Positions 1-6,600 of a DNA stretch of 7,841 nt are shown here, one piece after another. Position numbers and translations under genes: made by a program. Source of the DNA: Bacteroidales bacterium (GTDB taxonomy: Bacteria > Bacteroidota > Bacteroidia > Bacteroidales > UBA4181); contig JAISDP010000260.1 of NCBI GenBank assembly GCA_031264715.1, forward strand, positions 1 to 7,841, given 5' to 3'. The notes beneath the pieces are model-generated. The model had not been told where the DNA came from. It worked only from the letters and a program-made list of their open reading frames with translations, and did no database searches. Each line of letters starts with the position of its first letter. The stretch's first letter is position 1.

Positions 1-26
1 CCGCTGAAATTTGTACTTTTGCCCAT
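1..26 (-). CDS. 5' end of a probable IS4-type (DUF4372) transposase, cut by the window edge
   Basis: Read on the minus strand from an ATG at 26-24, the eight complete codons give MGKSTNFS, and the next two bases (GG) begin a probable Gly. From memory, Bacteroidota transposases with the N-terminal DUF4372 domain and an IS4-type DDE domain usually open with a K-S-T-x-F-x-G-Q-P motif, and this start fits that. The call also rests on context: a Shine-Dalgarno six bases upstream of the ATG and a -7 element about 27 bases upstream. Only nine residues are visible, so the catalytic domain and the integrity of the gene cannot be judged. If correct, an insertion sequence enters the window from the left, with one terminus somewhere between about 60 and 145. 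It could be another gene with a similar start. Confidence 0.5.
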
Positions 27-32
27 GGCTTA

Positions 33-37
33 CCTTT
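33..37 (-). promoter_or_regulatory. Shine-Dalgarno of the left-edge transposase
   Basis: On the minus strand AAAGG lies six bases before the ATG at 26-24. A good Shine-Dalgarno is unusual in this window, where the other starts follow A-rich DNA. It supports the transposase start and hints at an origin different from the neighbouring genes. Confidence 0.5.
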
Positions 38-52
38 GAGGTGTCGTGACTA

Positions 53-60
53 CAAAGATA
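53..60 (-). promoter_or_regulatory. Bacteroidota -7 element for the left-edge transposase
   Basis: The minus strand reads TATCTTTG, an exact TAnnTTTG match. It would place the transcription start near 46 and leave a leader of about 20 bases before the ATG at 26. No convincing TTTG -33 box is seen; that region falls in the loop and right arm of the neighbouring hairpin. Confidence 0.45.
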
Positions 61-63
61 GCC

Positions 64-105
64 AACAGAGCGAATAACTATAATGGTATTTGCTCTGTTT
101 TTTTT
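64..105 (+). terminator. Rho-independent terminator, rightward
   Basis: A 13-bp stem (64-76 with 87-99) encloses a 10-base loop (77-86), and a run of eight T (98-105) follows. In the rightward RNA every position pairs, counting one G-U at 72/91. In the leftward RNA that pair becomes C-A and no T run follows, so the signal is oriented rightward. No complete rightward gene ends before it inside the window. It may end read-through or antisense transcription leaving the putative insertion sequence and so shield the acetyltransferase gene, or it may end a short RNA that starts within the first 40 bases. Confidence 0.75.
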
Positions 106-145
106 ACCGGACAGTAGTGATAGATAATATCAATATTTCATTGCC

Positions 146-700
146 ATGAATACATCTGTTGTTTTAAAGGTCGTATCACCCGAGGATATCGACACGCTTT
201 CGCCTTTGCGGGATATTTATGAATCGGCTTTTCCAGCGAATGAACGCCGGGAGTTCGATTCGGTTATCGAATTGGCAAGGACGAATCCGGATTTTATCCT
301 TTATGAAATTTTACGTGACAATGAGCCTGCAGGACTTTTTTCCACGTGGAATGCAGGCAGTTTTGTATTTATTGAACATTTCGCGACATCCGAAAAATAT
401 CGTGGCCGGGGTATTGGTCAACGAGTCATTGAATCGTGGCTTGCCGGGCAAACACAGCCTGTAGTACTCGAAGTGGAACGCCCCGACGAAGAAATGTCGC
501 GACGCCGTATCAGATTTTACGAAAGATCCGGGTTTCGTCTTTGGCCGGTGAATTACATGCAGCCGGCCTATTCCATTGACAGTAATCCGGTGTCTATGCA
601 CCTGATGACGTATGGAGGCATCGACCTGGACGAAATGTTGGACGAAGTGACACAGCAGGTGTACCGGACAGTATATGCCGTCGCCCTGATCGTTCCGTAA
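146..700 (+). CDS. GNAT family N-acetyltransferase
   Basis: This 184-residue cytoplasmic protein has the GNAT (Gcn5-related) acetyl-CoA binding signature. Strand beta4 (about residues 73-80, FVFIEHFAT) leads into the motif A pyrophosphate loop YRGRGIGQ (85-92, the R/Q-x-x-G-x-G/A pattern). Motif B follows with RIRFYERSGF (121-130), where the tyrosine is at the position of the usual general acid. Such enzymes move an acetyl group from acetyl-CoA to an amine on a small molecule, peptide or protein; the substrate cannot be read from the sequence. The length is usual for a single-domain GNAT. The C-terminal 50 residues after motif B are longer than the minimal fold and may shape the substrate site. 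The ATG at 146 lacks a Shine-Dalgarno, as is common in this phylum, and no clear -7 element lies between the terminator at 105 and the start. The gene appears monocistronic. Confidence 0.9.
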   Translation: MNTSVVLKVVSPEDIDTLSPLRDIYESAFPANERREFDSVIELARTNPDFILYEILRDNEPAGLFSTWNAGSFVFIEHFATSEKYRGRGIGQRVIESWLAGQTQPVVLEVERPDEEMSRRRIRFYERSGFRLWPVNYMQPAYSIDSNPVSMHLMTYGGIDLDEMLDEVTQQVYRTVYAVALIVP

Positions 701-711
701 GGAATTGCACT

Positions 712-750
712 GCGCCTCAATGCAACGCTGTACGGCGCCTCAATACAACG
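712..750 (+). repeat. Two-copy 16-bp direct repeat, 23-bp period
   Basis: The 16-base word GCGCCTCAATGCAACG at 712-727 recurs at 735-750 with one change (G to A at position 11 of the word). The final CAACGCTGT of the first copy and its spacer (723-731) appears again at 777-785, just beyond the adjoining palindrome. The three related words and the palindrome therefore look like one composite non-coding repeat, not a coding remnant. Confidence 0.7.
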
Positions 751-777
751 TAAAGACGCGATACATCGCGTCTCTAC
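750..777. repeat. 28-bp imperfect palindrome (REP/MITE-like)
   Basis: AGACGCGAT (754-762) and ATCGCGTCT (765-773) form a perfect 9-bp stem with a two-base AC centre. Three more pairs (750-752 with 775-777) extend it past one A-C mismatch. No T run follows, so it is a poor intrinsic terminator. Its compact symmetry, intergenic position and flanking direct repeats suit a dispersed intergenic palindromic element. I recall similar CGCGAT-centred palindromes in many copies in other bacterial genomes, but copy number in this genome is not visible here. Confidence 0.65.
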
Positions 778-789
778 AACGCTGTTGAG

Positions 790-825
790 CCGGATTTGCA
801 ATCCGGAAATCGATTCTTGAATCGA
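790..825. repeat. Two small adjacent hairpins
   Basis: CCGGATT (790-796) pairs with AATCCGG (800-806) over a TGC loop. TCGATTC (810-816) pairs with GAATCGA (819-825) over a TT loop. With the palindrome at 750-777 they form a run of three hairpins in 76 bases. They are probably further modules of the same intergenic repeat. Neither is followed by a T tract, so termination is unlikely. Confidence 0.55.
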
Positions 826-887
826 AATATGATGTTGCCGTGACTTCGAATTGAATCTTACTCTGTATCATTTTTCGCAAGAAATGA

Positions 888-895
888 TAACTTTG
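888..895 (+). promoter_or_regulatory. -7 element of the sensor kinase gene
   Basis: TAACTTTG matches TAnnTTTG exactly and lies 22 bases before the ATG at 918, giving a predicted start near 902 and a leader of about 16 bases. The -33 region has only a weak match (TCTG at 862-865, a 22-base spacer), so a weak or activator-dependent promoter is possible. Confidence 0.55.
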
Positions 896-917
896 CAAAA
901 ATCCAATTAATCGAAAA

Positions 918-2753
918 ATGAATCTGCAGAAAACAATCCTCTGTCTGGTATGGTGCCATTTGTGTGTGACCGTCGGGGCGCACAATACGCGTATCGACAG
1001 CCTTGAATGCATATTGGCTTCATACCGGGGCGACGATTTGCGGAAAACCGATTTGTTGCGAGACCTCTCATTCGAATACAGGGACATCAACCCGCAGAAA
1101 TGCAAGGCGTATGCCGAGCAGGCCCTTGAACTGGCTCAATCGATCGGATCTAAATTAAAGGAAGGATCGGCGCACAATGCCTTGGGAATTTACTACTATT
1201 TTGTCGATATGTATTACCAGGCTTATGTTCATTACAAACAAGCCGAAAAACTATTGATCGAAAATGGTGATCCAATGGAATTGAAGGAGATTTTCTACAA
1301 TCTGATGAATGTTTTTATATTCGTCCATGATGGTGACAGTGCGACTTACTACGCCAACAAACTACTGGATATGGCCGTCGCGGAAGGTGACATGCCCAGC
1401 GAAATCGGCGCCCGCTATGCATTGGGGCGAATCCGGTTTAGAAATGATTACGGACGACAGGAGAAGCTGGATTATAACCTGGATCTTTTCCGGAAATCAG
1501 CCCGGATGGACGATAACATCACTTACATCGTCGCATTATGCTGTGGTGAATCGTATACCGAAATGAATCGCTACCGCGAAGGCTTGGCGTATCTGCACCG
1601 TGCCCGCCAATATTTTGAAGCACACGAGGAAACCGGATTCGCCATGGAAGCCCATCTCAGACTTGCCGAAACCTACACGAACATGTCGCAGACAGATTCG
1701 GCCGAACTGTACATGCAAAAAGTGCTGGCTTCGCCCAGCTTATATGAAGAAACCAAGCTCCGCCTGTTCAAAAACCAGGCAATGCTTGATTCGGTCAAAG
1801 GCGATTGCTGGGGTGCGCTGGCCAGGTACAAGGTATTCCATCATTTTGCCGACAGTATTGCCGAACAGAAGAGTTCCAGTGTGATGACCGGGATGATCAA
1901 CTGGCATAACATGAAAAATGAGAACCAGGCATTGCAGCGGGAACAGCAGAAACAGCGTTTACTGATTTATATCCTGGCTGTTACACTGGTCGTGATTCTT
2001 GCCCTGATCGCCCTGCTTGCATATTATTCCTGGCTAACAAAGAAGAAGAACCAGGAACTGAAGAAACTTCATCATGTAAAAGACAAACTGTTCTCGGTAG
2101 TGGCGCACGATCTTCGAAGTCCCATCGGCGCACTGGCAAGCATGCTGAAATTAGTGAACGAGAACATGCTGGATACGGACACGCAAACTGAACTGCTCAA
2201 AAGTATCTCGAACAGGGTGGACGACACATACGGGCTGCTTGATAACCTGCTTCACTGGTCGAAAAGCCAGATGCAAGGCATAGTACCGTCGCTGGCATAT
2301 TTCGATGTACAGGCAACCAGTTGTTTGGTAACCAACAGTCTGCAAGGAATCGCTGCCGGAAAGCAGATACGCCTGGACAACAGGATCGAAAAGCTGCAAG
2401 CATACGCTGATAAAGATATGTTTGCCGTGGTAATCCGCAACCTGACTATGAATGCACTTAAATATACCTTCACGGGAGGGGAAGTAAGCCTCGAATCGGA
2501 GCTTTTGGGCGATGAACTGGTTATTTCGGTGAAAGACAATGGTACAGGGATGACACAGGATGTGCAGGACAGATTATTCAAATTATCGGAAACTACCAGT
2601 AAACGCGGAACCAACAATGAAACCGGCACAGGCTTGGGCTTGGTGCTGTGTGCCGATTTCGTTAAAACCAACGGCGGCAGGATATGGTTTGAGTCCAAGC
2701 CGGCACAGGGATCGATATTTTTCTTTAGCCTGCCGATTCTCCCTAAAGCCTGA
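918..2753 (+). CDS. Membrane sensor histidine kinase with periplasmic TPR domain
   Basis: This 611-residue kinase starts with a Sec-type signal sequence (1-21, ending VGA). A helical region rich in Tyr, Ala and Leu spans about 58-310 and fits tandem TPR repeats. A short coiled stretch (about 325-347) and one membrane helix (348-370) follow. The HisKA H-box HDLRSP carries the phospho-acceptor H397. The HATPase domain has the N-box with N508 and N512, the G1 box DNGTG (540-544) and the G2 box GTGLGL (570-575), all intact. It should sense a periplasmic or envelope ligand through the TPR region, autophosphorylate on H397 and pass phosphate to a separate regulator. There is no receiver or DNA-binding domain in the protein and no regulator gene beside it, so it is an orphan kinase and its target is unknown. 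The ATG at 918 is supported by the -7 element at 888-895 and by the signal peptide. It converges with the lipoprotein gene, 9 bp away. Confidence 0.9.
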   Translation: MNLQKTILCLVWCHLCVTVGAHNTRIDSLECILASYRGDDLRKTDLLRDLSFEYRDINPQKCKAYAEQALELAQSIGSKLKEGSAHNALGIYYYFVDMYYQAYVHYKQAEKLLIENGDPMELKEIFYNLMNVFIFVHDGDSATYYANKLLDMAVAEGDMPSEIGARYALGRIRFRNDYGRQEKLDYNLDLFRKSARMDDNITYIVALCCGESYTEMNRYREGLAYLHRARQYFEAHEETGFAMEAHLRLAETYTNMSQTDSAELYMQKVLASPSLYEETKLRLFKNQAMLDSVKGDCWGALARYKVFHHFADSIAEQKSSSVMTGMINWHNMKNENQALQREQQKQRLLIYILAVTLVVILALIALLAYYSWLTKKKNQELKKLHHVKDKLFSVVAHDLRSPIGALASMLKLVNENMLDTDTQTELLKSISNRVDDTYGLLDNLLHWSKSQMQGIVPSLAYFDVQATSCLVTNSLQGIAAGKQIRLDNRIEKLQAYADKDMFAVVIRNLTMNALKYTFTGGEVSLESELLGDELVISVKDNGTGMTQDVQDRLFKLSETTSKRGTNNETGTGLGLVLCADFVKTNGGRIWFESKPAQGSIFFFSLPILPKA

Positions 2754-2762
2754 TGGGTAGCT

Positions 2763-3515
2763 TTACTTAACTATCCTGGCTTTTATGTTGTCAATACAGA
2801 AATAAGCGGGAGTGTTCATACCGTAATCTCCATTATCCGTGGATACAAGAGAAAACTCGATCTTCGATACCGGTTCTGCTATTGTAGATATATGTATCCA
2901 TGTATTTAGGATTTGAGTACCTTGAGCTAACAGTATTTCCCGAGGTTCAGGATTTTGGCCGTTGAAAAACAATGGGCTTCCATTTGCATCATAAAACTGT
3001 ACCATCAGTTTGAACCAATCATCGGTATCGGTAAACTTTTCAGCAGGCGCATGGCCGTTCATCATGGCCAGGGCAGCATACGTCGTATTAGCCACATCAA
3101 AAGACAGGTCTTTCACAGGCTGGCTGAAGGTAAAAGATCCTTTTGGAGAATAATCCGCCGGATCAGAAAGAAAAGCAACCATGAACCTGTTTTCCTGCGG
3201 ATCGTTAAGGGCATAAACACTGTACTGGTTAGCATATCCCGGAGTTGCAACATCATGCATTTGCGAATATGCAAATCCGCTCCATGAATTGTATTCCGTA
3301 TTATAGTAATTGGGAAAAGAAATAATCCCTTCCGTAAAAATGCCGTCCAAGCCGGCCCCTGCATTTTCGATATATCCCGGATCCTGCAGGATATTCACAT
3401 CCTGGAAATCAATCACGACATCATAAGGCTCTTCTTCGTCATCCTTATCACACGAAACAAAAACACACGGCAAAGCAATTGCCAAAAACAAAACAAATCC
3501 AAATCGCAAAAACAT
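2763..3515 (-). CDS. DUF4465 domain lipoprotein, probably surface exposed
   Basis: The 250-residue product starts with a hydrophobic type II signal peptide and a lipobox FVSC, giving the acylated Cys22. The residues after it, DKDDEEE (23-29), resemble the acidic lipoprotein export signal that sends Bacteroidota lipoproteins to the cell surface. The remainder matches the DUF4465 pattern as I know it: SWSGFAYS (77-84), GYANQYSVYA (93-102) and the C-terminal block YGMNTPAYFCIDNI (231-244). The family is a beta-rich, probable ligand-binding fold. I recall, without certainty, that DUF4465 proteins occur in Bacteroides cobalamin uptake loci (BtuH-type proteins). No cobalamin riboswitch, TonB-dependent receptor or SusD-like gene is visible here, so no ligand is assigned. 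The gene has its own -7 element and runs tail to tail with the kinase, so it is likely expressed alone. Confidence 0.82.
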   Translation of the reverse strand: MFLRFGFVLFLAIALPCVFVSCDKDDEEEPYDVVIDFQDVNILQDPGYIENAGAGLDGIFTEGIISFPNYYNTEYNSWSGFAYSQMHDVATPGYANQYSVYALNDPQENRFMVAFLSDPADYSPKGSFTFSQPVKDLSFDVANTTYAALAMMNGHAPAEKFTDTDDWFKLMVQFYDANGSPLFFNGQNPEPREILLAQGTQILNTWIHISTIAEPVSKIEFSLVSTDNGDYGMNTPAYFCIDNIKARIVK

Positions 3516-3549
3516 AACTTTTATTAACTTTTATAAACATAATCGGGCG

Positions 3550-3557
3550 CAAAGATA
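3550..3557 (-). promoter_or_regulatory. -7 element of the DUF4465 lipoprotein gene
   Basis: The minus strand reads TATCTTTG, an exact TAnnTTTG match 34 bases before the ATG at 3515. The predicted transcription start is near 3543, with an AT-rich leader of about 27 bases. No clear TTTG -33 element is seen at the expected distance. This promoter separates the lipoprotein from the transporter gene upstream. Confidence 0.55.
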
Positions 3558-3560
3558 ATG

Positions 3561-3662
3561 TTATTTTCTTATGTTTACAGCGCTTTCATGCCAATTCATT
3601 TTGTTCGTAAGAAAATGTTGTATTTCCTTGACGATAAGAAATATTTCCTGACGGGAAATCAT
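3561..3662 (-). CDS. Doubtful 33-codon ORF just after the RND gene
   Basis: An ATG at 3662, seven bases beyond the RND stop codon, opens a 33-codon frame ending at 3561. Its first part alternates hydrophobic and charged residues (MISRQEIFLIVKEIQHFL), compatible with a short amphipathic helix, and a basic end (VNIRK) follows. It is in a different frame from the transporter gene. There is no Shine-Dalgarno, no family resemblance I recognise, and the DNA is an iterated motif that could give this reading by chance. It could be a small co-transcribed peptide, a decayed gene end or nothing. Confidence 0.15.
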   Translation of the reverse strand: MISRQEIFLIVKEIQHFLTNKMNWHESAVNIRK

Positions 3663-3668
3663 TTCCCG
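3621..3668. repeat. Iterated ATTTCC motif and hairpin after the RND gene
   Basis: TATTTCCTTGACG (3621-3633) recurs with one base deleted as TATTTCCTGACG (3642-3653), and CATTTCCCGAT follows at 3660-3670. The last unit forms a hairpin, CGGGAAA (3652-3658) with TTTCCCG (3662-3668) and a three-base loop, directly after the RND stop codon in the direction of transcription. No T run follows on the minus strand, so it is at best a weak terminator or an RNA-stabilising 3' end. The motif might also be a protein-binding site near the lipoprotein promoter. Confidence 0.4.
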
Positions 3669-3669
3669 A

Positions 3670-6600
3670 TCACTCAATTGTAACAACGGGCCTGGCTCTT
3701 CCATTCCTTTTGAAGAAGAACAGCGGCAGGTAAAACAGTATTCCCACCAGCGAGAATAACAGCCCTCCCATGGTTCCGGCGGCAAGAGCAAACCAGAAGG
3801 GTTCGCGGTGTTCGCCTGCTACAAATGGAATCAATCCGAGGATGGTCGACAGGATGGTCAGCATCACGGGCGTTATCTTGCCGTGCAAAGCCTGCATGTA
3901 GACACGGCGCGAGGAACAGTGCGAGGTTTTCAGGTTATTATAGTCGTTGATGATGTATATGGCGGCATTTACCGTAAGGCCGCAAAGCAGCACCAGAGCG
4001 GCGAAACCGCCCTGATCGAAATTCAGATGGAACAGGTAGAAGGTGAGGAACAGCCCGATAAAAGCAAACGGCACCAAGCTGATAACCGCCAGCGGTTGCC
4101 ACAGCGACTCGAACAATATCGCGCAAAGCACATACATCACCGCCAGGATCAATATAATCAGCCAGTATTGTTTTTTCTCCTTTTGCCACCAGCTCCAGCC
4201 CACAACTTCGGCCTTATAGCCCAATGGCAGTATTTCGTTGGCTTCCTTCACCGTACGCTCGTGCAGCTTGCTGCCAAACCTGGACGAGCCAATGTAGTCG
4301 TAGCACACAGTCATGGTGTATTGCTGATTTTCTTTGCATATCTCCATCTGCTCGGCCTCCTTCACCATTTCGCTGTTCGACGATAGCTTCAGGTAAGTGT
4401 CGCCGGTATGCAGCAGGCTGTTGTACAGCGACCACCGGTCGGTCTCGGCCAGTTGCTTTGCCTTGTATTTGATGTTCTGGTAAGTTCCGTCGATCACTAT
4501 GCCCAAAGCGATCTGTTCGTTTCCGGCAGCGCTACGCACCATGTTGAAGTATGCAGGCAACGAGATTCCGCTCATAGCCAGCCGCTTAATGTCCGGTGTC
4601 AGGGTAAACTCGCGGTCAATATTTTTTTCCCAGGTATACCGGCTCATCAGGTTCACTTCCTTGATACGCGGGTATTGCAGCAGTTCTCGACGGATATCCT
4701 CGGCATAACCGTAAAGCTGGTCGAAATTGTAACCGTAAAGCTGTATGCGGTACTGCCCGTTGGTTTCGTACATACGGTTCGAAAATCCGTCGCCTACGCC
4801 ATAGACAGACCAATCCGAAGCGCCGGAATTGATACCCCAGGTTATCAACTGGCTCTTGAGCTGGTGCGGAAAATAGCCAAATTCATGCTCCTTCTTGAAT
4901 GTAATGCTGATGCTGGCGTTCTGCGCCCTGTGTACATTTGTCTGGAAACGGTCGATTTCCTTAAACCCTGACAGGTATTGTTCCAGCATCTCCATCGACT
5001 GGTTCATTTGCACAATGGTGGAGCCCGGCGGCATATTGGCATATACATTCAATGTGGTGCGTTCACGATTGGGATTCCACTGTGATCCTTCGTACACGAA
5101 CTGCACGAACAGTCGCAAACTTCCGCCCAATACCTTACCGACAACGGGTTTGGCTTTCTCTATGTACCATGGACTGCCCAGTGTTTTGTTGTAAATACCC
5201 GCCCAACGGCTTTTACCCTCGAGCTTATCGGGCAGCAGGAATACCGGCAAGCCGAATCCCAACACGAGGGCTGTCCAGGCGATCCATTGCCGGCGCCGTA
5301 TCCCCGAAAGGGTGGAAGTATAAATACGTGAAGCCATAGCCGGAACCCTCCTGATTTTCGATTTTCGATTTTTAATCATCAATTTCTTGATACTCTTCCC
5401 GACCAGCCTGTCATACAGCGCCGGTGTGAGGAACCATGCGCTTGCGAGCGATACCAGCAAGTTAATGATCACCACGATGGCAAAATCAACCAGGTCGAGT
5501 TTGATCCGCTCGTCCAGGAGAAAGACTGCCGAAAGCGAGATAGCCGTGGTGAGCGTTGCCGCCAGGATAGCCACAAATACGCGCCGGTTGCCGCGGCTGC
5601 GGATATGTTCCATCATCACGATGGCATTGTCGATGATCAGCCCCAGCGAGATGGCAATGCCTGCCAGCGAATAAAGGTGGATTTCGATATGCAACAGGTA
5701 GTACATCCCCAGTGCAATGCAGATGTTGGCCATGATGCTCAGCAGGATGATCATCAGGAAGCGGAATTTGCGCGTGACGATCAGGATAAACAGCAACAGG
5801 ATGCAAATCGTAGCAATGGTGCGCGTGTACATCTTGTTCAGTTCGCCGCTGATGTATTCGGTTGAATCGTAAGTATTCAGCGTGGAATAGCCTTTGGGAA
5901 GCAATGACTCCATTGCTGCAAGTTTTGTTTTTACCTGCTGCGCCAGTACGATATGATTGGCTTGCGACGAAGCGTATATCACCAGGTTGATCGTATTCAT
6001 CCCGTTGATACGGTAATACGAAGTCGGTTCCTGTTCGGTGTGCCGCACGGTGGCGATATCGCCCAGCCGTACGGTCCGCCCCTGGGCCGACTGCAAGGGT
6101 ATTTCCTCGAAACGGATGTGACGCGTATCGGCGTTTCCCACGGTAAGCTGCATCCATGCCTTGCGCCCCCTGTCATCCACATCCTGCACCATACCGAGCG
6201 GCTCCACATTATAATGGCGTTTAACGGCCTGCTGCAACGAAGACGGTGTAAGCCCGATGGCCTGTAGCTGTACGGCATCATATTCTATCATCCATTCGTA
6301 GGGCGAAGCGCCATATACGGCAATGCGGCTAACGCCCTCGATCTGCGACAGCACAGGCTTGATCTGTTCCTCGGCATATTGCTGAATCCCGGCAGGGTTG
6401 GCTGATGCCTGCAACGAATATACCAGCAGCGCTTTTTCCTGTTCGTTATTCGGACGGTTGAGCGACAGGGTCGGGAAACCCACTCCTTCGGGCAGTTTGG
6501 GATAAAGTTGCCGTATGGCTGACGCCACCTCAAAACGGACGGCATCCATATCTACGGTTTTGTCGAACTCAATGGTGATGTAACCGCTGTTGTTGCGCGA

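Noticed and set aside
754..773. Palindrome considered as an intrinsic terminator of the acetyltransferase gene
   Set aside because: The loop is only two bases and no T run follows in either direction; a dispersed repeat fits better.
712..777. CRISPR-like repeat-spacer pattern
   Set aside because: Only two 16-bp copies with a 7-bp gap; no regular 30-40 bp spacers and no cas genes.
568..801. Minus-strand open frame across the end of the acetyltransferase gene and the repeat block
   Set aside because: It runs through a palindrome and direct repeats, overlaps a clear gene on the other strand and resembles no family; treated as a chance frame.
3516..3560. Cobalamin riboswitch upstream of the DUF4465 gene
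   Set aside because: The predicted leader is only about 27 bases and AT-rich, far too short for the roughly 200-base riboswitch, and no B12-box-like sequence was seen.
3808..4386. Long plus-strand open frame (192 codons) opposite the RND gene
   Set aside because: It is the antisense shadow of the second half of the transporter, low in hydrophobic residues and unlike any family; the RND reading has full-length homology features.
4408..4971. Plus-strand open frame (187 codons) opposite the RND gene
   Set aside because: Also antisense to the conserved porter region, with no promoter or recognisable domain.
5486..6157. Minus-strand open frame (223 codons) in another frame of the RND gene
   Set aside because: An out-of-frame shadow rich in His and Arg; the true frame carries the TM4 motif here.
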